Below, piece after piece: positions 7,957-15,390 of a stretch of 35,256 nucleotides of DNA (position 1 is the stretch's first letter; every line of letters begins with the position of its first letter). The notes under the pieces were generated by a model. The model made no database searches, had not been told where the DNA came from, and saw nothing but the letters and a program-made list of their open reading frames with translations. The translations under genes and the position numbers were made by a program. The stretch covers positions 1 to 35,256 of the forward strand of contig NZ_JARHUF010000032.1 in the NCBI RefSeq assembly GCF_029223195.1, read 5' to 3'. Source of the DNA: Vibrio sp. CAU 1672 (lineage in GTDB: Bacteria; Pseudomonadota; Gammaproteobacteria; Enterobacterales; Vibrionaceae).

Positions 7957-7985
7957 AAAATAAGGCTCTCCTTGAGGAGAGCCTT
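7957..7985 (-). terminator. Terminator of the Xaa-Pro aminopeptidase gene
   Basis: A 10-bp stem AAGGCTCTCC/GGAGAGCCTT (7962-7971/7976-7985). Read on the minus strand it is followed by ATTTTTA, giving a Rho-independent terminator for the minus-strand gene. On the plus strand it has no T-run, so it would serve thiH poorly. Confidence 0.85.
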
Positions 7986-8028
7986 AGTGATCCAGTTACA
8001 GAATATGGGTTGCTAACCTTGGTGACGA

Positions 8029-9819
8029 TCAATCATGGCTGAGTGGTAGTGTTGCTTCGCGCAACCACGCTTTTACTTCGCTTTCCACCAATGGGCTGAT
8101 GTCATCCCATACTTGTTGGTGGTAGTTATTCAGCCAGGCCAGCTCTGGTCGAGTCAGCATATTGACGTCGATATTTCGTTTGTCAATTGGGCACCGGGTG
8201 AGGGACTCAAATGACAGAACAGGGAAGTCACCGTTGGTTGGGATTTCAACCACACGCTCTAGATTTTCGATACGGATACCAAATGCATCAGCGCGGTAGT
8301 AACCCGGCTCATTTGATAGCACCATGCCTTCTGTCAGCGGTACATCAATCTGGCGCTTAGAAATGCTTGCCGGACCTTCGTGAACACTTAGAAAGTGGCC
8401 CACACCATGCCCTGTACCATGGTCATAATCGTAACCTTCAGCCCATAGGTGCTGACGTGCCAGAGTATCGATCTGGTAACCACGTGTACCTTTCGGGAAA
8501 CGTGCACGGGCGACAGCGATGTGACCTTTTAGTGCCAGGGTGAACTGCTTAATCATCTCTTCTGAAGGCTGACCAATCGCGATAGTACGCGTGATGTCTG
8601 TGGTGCCATCTAAGTACTGACCACCTGAATCCACTAGGTAAAGCGTGTTCAGTTCAAGCTTACCAGGTTCCGGTTGGTTCTCGTGGTTGTAGTGACACAT
8701 AGCAGCGTTGCTGCCGGCCGCTGAAATGGTATCGAAGCTCAAGTCCATTAGCGTTGGATCTTCTGAGCGGAAAGCTTCAAGCTTGTCTGCTAGCGTTGCT
8801 TCGTCATGTAGATTGCCAACAGCAACTTCTGTATCTAACCAGCATAGGAACTTGCTCATCGCCACGCCATCACGGATGTGACACGCTTTCATGCCAGCGA
8901 TTTCTACCGCGTTTTTCGAAGCTTTTGGCATTAGGCAAGGATCCGCGGCACTTACTACTGATGCACCAGCATTTTGCAGAACCAGCTTAAACCATGCGTT
9001 ACTTGTAGCTGGGTCAACCAAGACTTTCCTACCCGTTAGAGTTTCTAGGCGGGATTGCAGTGCTTCTGGATGGTGAACTGTCACACCAGCGCCAACGTGA
9101 GCATCAAACCCAGCCGGTAGCTTGGCAGGATCTAGAAAGTATTCCACGCTCGAATCTGAATGCAGAATTGCGTGTGAAAGTAGAACGGGTAGACGTGATA
9201 CATCCAGACCACGCACGTTTAGCAGCCAACAGATAGAATCAAGTGCGGTGATCACTGCGCTGTCAGCGCCAGCCTTTTTTACAAGCTCTGAGATATCCTG
9301 GCGTTTGCTTTCGCTTGATTGACCAACTGCTTCGGTTGTCATCAGGCGAACATCAGATACCACAGGAGCAGGGCGGTCATACCAGAGCTCATCAATTGGG
9401 TTGCTGTCGAGAATTTTAAGCTCAAGCACACCGGCGAGTTGTTCTTGCGCCATGTCCAGCCAAGCTGAGTTGTGCATACGTGGATCGATCGCTACAGACG
9501 CGCCGCCAGCAAGGTGGTCTTTAATCCAATCCAGCGCCGGCTCTTCAATCAGGTGACGGTACTCGAATAGGTCAGCTGGAACCTGCTTAGTCACTTGTAC
9601 CGTGTAGCGGCCATCAACAAAGATAGCTGCTTCGTCTTTGGTGATCACAGCTGCGCCCGCTGAACCAGTAAAACCAGTTAACCAGTGTAGACGCTCGTTG
9701 TGTTCTGGTACGTATTCACCCAAGTACTCGTCTTCGTGTGGGACAAGTAGGGCATCAATATCATGTTGTGCTAGCCATGCGCGAATTGCATTCACGCGGC
9801 TTTGGGTATCATTGTGCAT
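8029..9819 (-). CDS. Xaa-Pro aminopeptidase, M24B family (aminopeptidase P)
   Basis: A 596-residue cytosolic metallopeptidase that removes an N-terminal residue before proline. It is the long, three-domain XPNPEP1-like type rather than the 440-residue PepP of E. coli. Two creatinase-type N-terminal domains (LTGFTGSAGAAVIT and VDGRYT early) are followed by the M24 pita-bread domain. Metal ligands are visible in LVDSGGQYLDGTTDIT (two Asp, about 394 and 405), GTGHGVGHFLSVHE (His), SNEPGYY and IRIENLE (Glu). A C-terminal M24_C segment follows. I chose the ATG at 9819, 9 bases after AAGGAA; the in-frame start at 9837 lacks a ribosome site. Convergent with thiH. Confidence 0.95.
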   Translation of the reverse strand: MHNDTQSRVNAIRAWLAQHDIDALLVPHEDEYLGEYVPEHNERLHWLTGFTGSAGAAVITKDEAAIFVDGRYTVQVTKQVPADLFEYRHLIEEPALDWIKDHLAGGASVAIDPRMHNSAWLDMAQEQLAGVLELKILDSNPIDELWYDRPAPVVSDVRLMTTEAVGQSSESKRQDISELVKKAGADSAVITALDSICWLLNVRGLDVSRLPVLLSHAILHSDSSVEYFLDPAKLPAGFDAHVGAGVTVHHPEALQSRLETLTGRKVLVDPATSNAWFKLVLQNAGASVVSAADPCLMPKASKNAVEIAGMKACHIRDGVAMSKFLCWLDTEVAVGNLHDEATLADKLEAFRSEDPTLMDLSFDTISAAGSNAAMCHYNHENQPEPGKLELNTLYLVDSGGQYLDGTTDITRTIAIGQPSEEMIKQFTLALKGHIAVARARFPKGTRGYQIDTLARQHLWAEGYDYDHGTGHGVGHFLSVHEGPASISKRQIDVPLTEGMVLSNEPGYYRADAFGIRIENLERVVEIPTNGDFPVLSFESLTRCPIDKRNIDVNMLTRPELAWLNNYHQQVWDDISPLVESEVKAWLREATLPLSHD

Positions 9820-10021
9820 CTGTGTTATTCCTTCCAATTACCGCTCCTTCATGCTCAGGTGTGGGAGCTGCTTCCATCTGCTTCATGCAGTTTACGAGTC
9901 CATCGAGGTTCGCAATCATATCAATAGAGTCGGAGTACAACAGGCCATAGATGAGCCAAAAGGACTATCGCCAGTTAAGCTACTCATTTTACCGTAAGAG
10001 CGCAAACTGAGTTCGGCATTT

Positions 10022-10963
10022 TTATCTAAGGTGATCGGTTTTTTGTGTGATCATCGCGCGCAGCCAGCTTAATGCCGGATCATTTTCTCTGTCCCGATGC
10101 CAAAATAAGGTATAAGCCATTGGGGGAAACTCAAGTGGTAACGGCAGAGCCGTCAGGTTGAGTTGCTTGGCTGCGAGCTGGACAAAGTGGCTGGGGGCAG
10201 TAAATACGAAGTCGGTATAGGAGCATAAACTGGCAGCACTGTTAAAGTCAGGTACTGTTACGGCAATGTCGCGTTCACGTCCTAAATCCGCTAAGCGGTA
10301 ATCGAGCAGCCAGCGTTCATTACCATCACAACGAACCTGAATATGGCGGAGTGACAGATAGGCTTCAAGGTTCCAGTTATGCTGCAAAGCCGGGTGATCT
10401 TTACGCACCATACACATTTGATGGTCGCGGTAAATTTCTTGTTCACAGATACCTTCCGGAGGCAGCATCGTCAGCTTTGCATCATTGATGTCGATGTCTT
10501 TGCCGGTCAGGCCTAAATCCAGTTCGCCACGTTGTAGCATTTTGAAGGTGTTGTCAGACCAAGGATGGGTGCTGATGGTCACACCTGGTGCTTGTTGAAA
10601 AATAGCGGGAAGGAAGTGAGGCAGGATCAAGGGGTAAACGCTTTCTACCGCAGCAATTTGAAAACGGTATTCACTATTCTGTGGGGTAAACTGCTCTGGT
10701 TGGGTAAGCAGTTCCAGCTGATTGATCAACAGATCCAGTTTCGGTTTTAAGAACAAAGCGCGGGGCGTTGGGGTCAGTCCATGCGAGTTCCGGGTAAAAA
10801 GTGGATCAGCAAACTGCTGGCGCAGCTTGGCTAATGATTTACTCACGGCAGACTGGCTCAAGCATAGCCGGTGGGCGGCTCGGGTGACATTCAGCTCTTC
10901 CAGCAGCACTTTGAAACAAACCAGCAAATTTAAGTCAATTCGAACCAACTTTTCCGCGTTCAC
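10022..10963 (-). CDS. LysR-family transcriptional regulator
   Basis: The N-terminal winged helix-turn-helix is clear: IDLNLLVCFKVLLEELNVTRAAHRLCLSQSAVS..LRQQF-DPLFTR. It is followed by a two-lobed substrate-binding domain (AAVESVYPLILPHFLP). Length is about 313 residues. I prefer the GTG at 10963, preceded by GGAAA at proper spacing. The alternative ATG at 10993 lies directly next to a TATAAT on the same strand (10995-11000), which as a promoter would place the transcript start inside the longer frame. It diverges from the Bcr/CflA exporter at 11070, so it probably regulates that gene and itself from the shared 106-base gap. The inducer is unknown. Confidence 0.92.
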   Translation of the reverse strand: MNAEKLVRIDLNLLVCFKVLLEELNVTRAAHRLCLSQSAVSKSLAKLRQQFADPLFTRNSHGLTPTPRALFLKPKLDLLINQLELLTQPEQFTPQNSEYRFQIAAVESVYPLILPHFLPAIFQQAPGVTISTHPWSDNTFKMLQRGELDLGLTGKDIDINDAKLTMLPPEGICEQEIYRDHQMCMVRKDHPALQHNWNLEAYLSLRHIQVRCDGNERWLLDYRLADLGRERDIAVTVPDFNSAASLCSYTDFVFTAPSHFVQLAAKQLNLTALPLPLEFPPMAYTLFWHRDRENDPALSWLRAMITQKTDHLR

Positions 10964-11069
10964 GATGATTTTCCAATTAGGAATATTGGTCATGATTATA
11001 CATCATTTCCGTTCATATCATGAAAGCTTTAAGCTGAGGGCAGAGTTGTTGTTCAATTTGGAGTGTTTT

Positions 11070-12263
11070 GTGTCTGACCATCTTTCTAATAGCAAAAAGC
11101 AGATGGCGTTACTGACGTTATTGGTTTTATTCAGTCCCCTGGCGATTGATATCTACTTGCCTGCCTTGCCGCTTATTGCTGAGACTTTTAACGTCAAAAA
11201 TACCCTGGCACAGGACACAATTACTTGGTTCCTATTCGCAATGGGAGTTGGCCAGCTGTTTGCCGGCCCATTGGCGGATAAACTCGGACGTCGAACTGTT
11301 GCATTGTGTGGTATTAGCATCTACGCCGTGAGCGCCTTATTGGCGTGGGGCGCTCAGTCAATTGAGTGGTTGCTAGTATCACGTCTGCTACAAGGCTTGG
11401 GTGCGTGTGCGACATCGGTAGCAGCCTTTGCAACAGTTCGCGATATATTTGGCCCGGAAAAAAGCGGTAAAATGATCAGCTACCTCAATGGTGCGATCTG
11501 CTTTATCCCTGCCTTGGCCCCTATCCTGGGTAGCTGGCTTACCCAGCAATTTGACTGGCGGGCTAATTTCAGTTTTATGGTCGGATTTGCCGTGCTTTCC
11601 GGTGTGTTGATGTTTGCTGGTATGAAGGAAACCAATCCGGCCACAGAGAAGCAAGCGGTATTTAAAGCCAGTCGTTATTGGGCGGTTCTGAGTACACCAT
11701 CATTCATTTTCCACGCTTCGTTGTGTTTGATGGCGATGGCCGTGATTCTGGCCTATGTAACCTGGGCTCCGGTAGTACTGATGATGGACCTTGGCCTGTC
11801 GATGAATCAGTTTACCTTTTGGTTTGGTATCAACGCGGTGATCAATATTGCCGCATGTATGTTCGCCCCTAAGTTTATGGAGCGGTGGGGTACACACAAT
11901 ACCTTGGTTGTCGGGATCAGCATATTGGGACTGGCGGGTATTGTTATGCTGTTATTGTCCCCACAGCCGACTGCCTGGGCGTTTATGTTGCCAATTTTTA
12001 TGTCGTCGATAGGGTTTGCCTGGATACTGGGTGCAGCGGCCGGTAAAGCATTGGAACCGTTTGGTGACAAAGCGGGGACGGCAGCCGCGTTATTAGGACT
12101 ATTTCAAATGAGTGGGGCCGGGTTGCTGGTCGGAACATTACAACGCTTGGCGCTGGGGCCACAAATGTTAATCGCGATTCACATGTGGCTGTTGCTGCCG
12201 GCCTTGCTGGTATTGTTCTCCAGAGTCGGTCGTAGCTGGCACGGAAAGCCGGTCAGTGCATAA
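11070..12263 (+). CDS. Bcr/CflA-family drug:H+ antiporter (MFS)
   Basis: About 397 residues with 12 predicted membrane helices, an inner-membrane multidrug exporter of the major facilitator superfamily. The N-terminal signature is LLVLFSPLAIDIYLPALP, with the loop 2-3 motif GPLADKLGRRTVALCG and LQGLGACATSVAAFATVRDIF, all typical of Bcr/CflA proteins. The frame is open for 350 bases further upstream, but that part is antisense to the LysR gene. The GTG at 11070 has GGAG six bases upstream and gives the family length. Likely regulated by the divergent LysR protein; the substrate cannot be read from sequence. Confidence 0.93.
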   Translation: MSDHLSNSKKQMALLTLLVLFSPLAIDIYLPALPLIAETFNVKNTLAQDTITWFLFAMGVGQLFAGPLADKLGRRTVALCGISIYAVSALLAWGAQSIEWLLVSRLLQGLGACATSVAAFATVRDIFGPEKSGKMISYLNGAICFIPALAPILGSWLTQQFDWRANFSFMVGFAVLSGVLMFAGMKETNPATEKQAVFKASRYWAVLSTPSFIFHASLCLMAMAVILAYVTWAPVVLMMDLGLSMNQFTFWFGINAVINIAACMFAPKFMERWGTHNTLVVGISILGLAGIVMLLLSPQPTAWAFMLPIFMSSIGFAWILGAAAGKALEPFGDKAGTAAALLGLFQMSGAGLLVGTLQRLALGPQMLIAIHMWLLLPALLVLFSRVGRSWHGKPVSA

Positions 12264-12355
12264 CAATAGACTAAATATGGGTTTGCCAATGTACTTAACC
12301 AGTGTATATTTGTCGTTCAATTCAATCCCCCAAATATAACGGAATTCTCGTAGAA

Positions 12356-12637
12356 ATGTCGTTAACCACTTATGAAATGGCTCGTGTCCTTGAGCAGTTG
12401 GAAGAATCGCCAGAGAAGATCATGTTTGGCAAGTTGCTCAATGAGCTGGGTAACCAGAGCGAAGAGCGGATACGCAGTGCGGCGAAACAGGTTCCGCTGC
12501 CAGTTTTGCGTGATATCGTTTATCAGTTTCAGCAAGTCATTGAGTCGCGTAAAGGCGAACAAGTCGACCTGCTTGCTAAAGAGTTAGCTCAGCAAGGCAT
12601 TTCCGCGGAAGAGCTGCTGGCTTACTTGAACAAATAA
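12356..12637 (+). CDS. tsrA: TsrA, H-NS-like global regulator of Vibrio
   Basis: A 93-residue, charged, helical protein: MSLTTYEMARVLEQLEESP, LPVLRDIVYQFQQVIE, ending GISAEELLAYL. I recognise it as TsrA, described in V. cholerae as a distant H-NS-like repressor of type VI secretion, virulence and horizontally acquired genes. The position directly after a LysR/Bcr pair near the thi operon also fits V. cholerae, from memory. The C-terminal GISAEELLAYL resembles the end of H-NS (K-LDDFL), but the H-NS AT-hook-like GRTP loop is absent, so DNA contact must differ. It starts 92 bases after the exporter and ends at a strong terminator, so it may have its own promoter. Confidence 0.82.
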   Translation: MSLTTYEMARVLEQLEESPEKIMFGKLLNELGNQSEERIRSAAKQVPLPVLRDIVYQFQQVIESRKGEQVDLLAKELAQQGISAEELLAYLNK

Positions 12638-12642
12638 GTAAC

Positions 12643-12667
12643 AAATCCCCGCTATTGCGGGGATTTT
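12643..12667. terminator. Bidirectional terminator between tsrA and the buf operon
   Basis: A 10-bp stem AAATCCCCGC/GCGGGGATTT with a TATT loop. It has a T-rich end on the plus strand after tsrA. Because it sits only 1 base after the minus-strand DoxX gene stop, it probably ends that operon too, though the U-run on that side is poorer. Confidence 0.85.
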
Positions 12668-12668
12668 G

Positions 12669-13124
12669 CTATTTGGTGAATCGACTCTTTAATAAATGGT
12701 CAAGGGACAACGGCCCGGGTCCCCATACGATCACAACCAGGATCATCAACCCCCACAATTGATGGTCGTAGAAGCCGGTCTCCCATAATCGAGGGTAGGA
12801 GACCACGGCAATAATATTAAACACAAACAGGGCCGCAGCCATCGGCCGGGTAATCAAACCGATCATTAAGAATACTGGCAGCGTCAGCTCTGCGGCGGTC
12901 CCCAGATAAGCCGCCATTTCCCAAGGTAACAATGGCACCTGATATTCCAGTTCAAACAGGTACAGAGTGCTGTCCCATGATGCGATTTTGATTAAGCCTG
13001 AGTTGAAGAACACCCACGCCACCCATAAACGGCAAAATACCAGTAATAGTGGAACAAAGCCGGTCTGCAGGGTAGCGATCGCGGTATCATAGCGATTCAC
13101 TAACTTCTTTATCGTATTCATCAT
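12669..13124 (-). CDS. bufD: DoxX-family membrane protein of the bufferin operon (HvfX/BufD-like)
   Basis: 151 residues with four hydrophobic helices (about 21-42, 70-90, 93-113 and 122-140), matching the DoxX/SURF4-like fold. The segment RLWVAWVFFNSGLIKIASWD is a typical DoxX start, and AELTLPVFLMIGLITRPMA is also family-like. It is the last gene of a four-gene minus-strand operon, 10 bases after the DUF2063 gene, whose stop codon overlaps its AAGGAG ribosome site. In related bufferin/Hvf operons a DoxX protein is a frequent partner, proposed to act in redox handling at the membrane. That role is inferred from context. Confidence 0.88.
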   Translation of the reverse strand: MMNTIKKLVNRYDTAIATLQTGFVPLLLVFCRLWVAWVFFNSGLIKIASWDSTLYLFELEYQVPLLPWEMAAYLGTAAELTLPVFLMIGLITRPMAAALFVFNIIAVVSYPRLWETGFYDHQLWGLMILVVIVWGPGPLSLDHLLKSRFTK

Positions 13125-13134
13125 AGCTTACTCC

Positions 13135-13893
13135 TTAATCGGTGCGCAGGATGAAACCATCAACCAGACCGAGCGTCAGCATCTGATCGAGTTGTTTGAG
13201 CAGCTCTGAGGGGATCTCACCTAAGCTTTGTCTCTGCTCAATACGGCGTAGCAGGCGGAATGCATCAGTAGTTAGTTTCAAGCACCGGGCTGTGCCACTG
13301 GGCTGAATCGAGATAGCACCTTGCTGTGGTTGGTTGAGGTTGAGCTGTTCGAACTGCTGGTGTTGCATCGCCGCAAACAGGTCAAAAACGGCATAGTCAG
13401 ACGCAAAAGATTTACACCCCGAGCACAGTTGTAATACCACGCGTGGGTGGTGTGCTTGCGTTACCTGGGCAAGCTGCGGCAAGGGCTGTTGTTGTTTATT
13501 GGTACGGTGTTCATATTGTGCCTGTCTGGCGAGATCGATCACCCATTCAAAGCGAGCGACCTCGCGACTGTAAGGCGCTTGCGCCATTACCTGACCGAAC
13601 TGCATCAGGGTGTCGGCCAGGCCCTCGCCATAATGCACCACATTCCCTTCCTGTAGTGGATGCGATAAAACGTGTTGTCGGGCAACTTGGGCAAAGCACT
13701 CTTGACCAAGCAGGGCTTCAAGCATCGGGTAGGTGGCAGACAGGATTTCGCTCAGGCTGATGATAAAATTGTTGCGATATACTTGTATTCGCTCATCGGC
13801 ACTGAACTGACCGCCAGTGATATCACATTCCTGTCCAGATATTTGATAGTGCAGTGCTTTGGAAAACTGGCGTTGTAGCGTGGCTAGCTTCAT
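13135..13893 (-). CDS. bufC: DUF2063 (HvfC/BufC-like) RiPP maturation partner
   Basis: A 252-residue soluble protein. The N-terminal DUF2063 domain is recognisable from LQRQFSKAL, the family-typical RIQVYRNNFIISLSEILSATYP and LEALLGQE-F-Q-AR. The C-terminal half includes a CSGC pair (about residue 156) and a polar region. In MNIO RiPP operons this protein binds the precursor and presents it to the maturase. It overlaps the upstream MNIO gene by 4 bases (ATGA), so the two are likely translated together and form a complex. Confidence 0.9.
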   Translation of the reverse strand: MKLATLQRQFSKALHYQISGQECDITGGQFSADERIQVYRNNFIISLSEILSATYPMLEALLGQECFAQVARQHVLSHPLQEGNVVHYGEGLADTLMQFGQVMAQAPYSREVARFEWVIDLARQAQYEHRTNKQQQPLPQLAQVTQAHHPRVVLQLCSGCKSFASDYAVFDLFAAMQHQQFEQLNLNQPQQGAISIQPSGTARCLKLTTDAFRLLRRIEQRQSLGEIPSELLKQLDQMLTLGLVDGFILRTD

Positions 13894-14762
13894 GATGCTT
13901 TCCTTGGGGTAGTCTGCTCGGGAGGAACGGCCCGTTCTGTTAGCTGTCGAGAGGCTTTGTGCGCTTCGTTCAACAGCACTTCGGGTTCAGGGATGTCGAG
14001 ATCCCATTCGATCAGTGAGTGGCGCGGACCATGTGCCTGTATCCATGCTGCAAATAACTGCCACACTTCATCACTGACCGGACGGCTGTGGGTGTCTATC
14101 CAGATTTCACCCTGGGCCAGTTGTTTGATGGTAAAGCCTGCTAAGTGTATTTCGTCAACTTTGTCCGCCGGAATCGCATCTAGGTAGGTGTGGCAGTTAA
14201 AGCCATGATTGAACGACGAAACATAAATATTGTTCAAATCAAGCAGTAGCCGGCAGTCGGTGCGAGCCTGTACTGCGGCTAAAAACTCCCATTCACTGAT
14301 GGTTGAATGATTGAATGTTACGTAACTGGATGGGTTTTCAATTAAAATCTCTCGTTGCAGATAGTCCTGTACTTCCATGACATTCCGGCAAAAGATCTGG
14401 AGGGCTTCTTCGGTATAAGGCAGGGGAAGCAGGTCATTGAAGTAGTGTCCGCCATGTTCACACCAACTCAGATGGTCTGAAACAAACAGCGGGTCAATCG
14501 CATCGATGAGCGACTTTAGCTGAGCAAGATGGGCGTGATTTACACGTGCCACTGAGCCAAGCGATAGGCCAATACCGTGGCAGCTGATGTGGTAGTGATT
14601 ACGCAGCTGTAACAGTTGCAGGCGCTCTGGCGTATTAGGCTGAAAGTAGTTCTCACTGTGGATCTCAAGCCACGAGAGAGAGGGTTGTTGCTGACTGAAA
14701 TAAGCCAGATGGGGCATTCGCAGCCCAACCCCGACCTGATGGTGGAATGAGGATTGTTTCAC
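13890..14762 (-). CDS. bufB: MNIO-family (DUF692) RiPP maturase, HvfB/BufB-like
   Basis: A 290-residue TIM-barrel multinuclear non-heme iron oxidase. Metal-ligand stretches in order are GVGLRMPHL, WLEIHSENYF, SDHLSW, ILIENPSSYVTF, LLLDLNNIYVSSFNHGF, DEIHLAGF, WIDTHSRPV and IEWDLDIP. The family oxidises Cys residues of a partner peptide to oxazolone/thioamide or 5-thiooxazole groups. The open frame extends upstream to 14795, but the GTG at 14762 is the better start: AAGGAG lies six bases before it and the upstream candidate has no ribosome site. This GTG falls inside a parS-like palindrome (14755-14770). It overlaps the DUF2063 gene by 4 bases. Confidence 0.92.
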   Translation of the reverse strand: MKQSSFHHQVGVGLRMPHLAYFSQQQPSLSWLEIHSENYFQPNTPERLQLLQLRNHYHISCHGIGLSLGSVARVNHAHLAQLKSLIDAIDPLFVSDHLSWCEHGGHYFNDLLPLPYTEEALQIFCRNVMEVQDYLQREILIENPSSYVTFNHSTISEWEFLAAVQARTDCRLLLDLNNIYVSSFNHGFNCHTYLDAIPADKVDEIHLAGFTIKQLAQGEIWIDTHSRPVSDEVWQLFAAWIQAHGPRHSLIEWDLDIPEPEVLLNEAHKASRQLTERAVPPEQTTPRKAS

Positions 14763-14770
14763 GTGAAACT
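14755..14770. promoter_or_regulatory. parS-like site over the MNIO gene start codon
   Basis: TGTTTCACGTGAAACT on the plus strand: 15 of 16 parS positions, differing only in the last base. The core GTTTCACGTGAAAC is intact, and the outer base is variable in the Vibrio chromosome I consensus as I recall it. The minus-strand reading supplies both the spacer and the GTG start codon of bufB, so it serves as a translation start and a probable ParB site. Confidence 0.8.
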
Positions 14771-14798
14771 CCTTGTTTGTTTCGCGAGAGGACACAAA

Positions 14799-14833
14799 CT
14801 TGTGGGTGATGGGCGCAAAGCATCACCCACAAG
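14799..14833 (-). promoter_or_regulatory. Long intercistronic hairpin between bufferin precursor and maturase genes
   Basis: A perfect 13-bp stem CTTGTGGGTGATG/CATCACCCACAAG (14799-14811/14821-14833) with a 9-base loop, in the 89-base gap between bufA and bufB. On the minus strand it is followed by TTTGTG, too weak a U-run for a full terminator. It probably attenuates transcription or protects the upstream mRNA, giving more precursor than enzyme, as is common in peptide operons. Confidence 0.75.
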
Positions 14834-14851
14834 GCAGTTGATGGGCGGCGA

Positions 14852-15115
14852 TCACGACGATGTGGTGCTGCCGCCAGCGAGCTTGTCACATAGCCCTTTT
14901 GGTACCACTACGAATGCATCTTTCTGGCTATCTTCTTTGGCAGTGCCGGCACAAGAACTATTTTTGGTTGCACAATCATTTTTACCGGCTTTGGCTACGC
15001 CATAGCACTTTTCCTTGTCTGCCGCACTGGCCGGAGCCACGGTGAGCATGGTGCCGCTGAGGGCGAGAAGACCGGTAATGGCCGCAGTAACGGCAAGGTT
15101 TGACTTATTCATCAT
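14852..15115 (-). CDS. bufA: Bufferin-type secreted RiPP precursor (DUF2282, BufA1/HvfA-like)
   Basis: 87 residues. A Sec signal peptide (1-31, hydrophobic core AAITGLLALSGTMLTV, cleavage after APASA) precedes a short mature part with four cysteines at 37, 48, 55 and 76 in the family pattern KCYGVAKAGKNDC..SSCAG..VVVPKGLCDKLAGG. This matches DUF2282, the precursor of bufferins. In these, an MNIO enzyme modifies Cys residues (as I recall, the two inner ones to thiooxazoles, with the outer pair forming a disulfide), making a periplasmic copper-binding peptide. It is first in the operon, with GAGGAA upstream. Two adjacent ATG codons (15115 and 15112) are both plausible starts. Confidence 0.9.
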   Translation of the reverse strand: MMNKSNLAVTAAITGLLALSGTMLTVAPASAADKEKCYGVAKAGKNDCATKNSSCAGTAKEDSQKDAFVVVPKGLCDKLAGGSTTSS

Positions 15116-15390
15116 CTATTCCTCTGAGGGTTCCTTGATTTGACGTCACAAGCTAAGACTTGCTTTGGGCCGCGCAGTGACCAGCTTGCTTATTGAATGA
15201 GATAGGTGATTGAGCAGAAAACTTTCAGATAGATTGGTGTGGCTGATGGTGTTTGGGGTGGGGTGTTTGGCTATGGCATTGATAATTTAAACAAAAAGGA
15301 GAGCTCGATTTTATTTAATTTTTGTCTCAAATGCGCAGGTTGTTTAGGTTATAATCTGTTTTTATGTATAAATAACCAGTAGCTCTCATC

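Noticed and set aside
10722..11069. Upstream extension of the Bcr/CflA exporter frame
   Set aside because: It is antisense to the LysR helix-turn-helix coding region and has no transporter similarity; a GTG with GGAG at 11070 gives the family length.
15356..15379. Possible LexA (SOS) box CTGTTTTTATG...CCAG upstream of uvrD
   Set aside because: The two half-sites CTGT and CCAG lie 24 bases end to end rather than the 16-20 of a LexA box, and the inner bases do not form the needed palindrome.
15116..15390. ECF-sigma promoter for the bufferin operon
   Set aside because: Some bufferin operons are sigma-factor controlled, but I could not find a convincing -35/-10 pair upstream of bufA; only a weak inverted repeat CAAG/CTTG is present.
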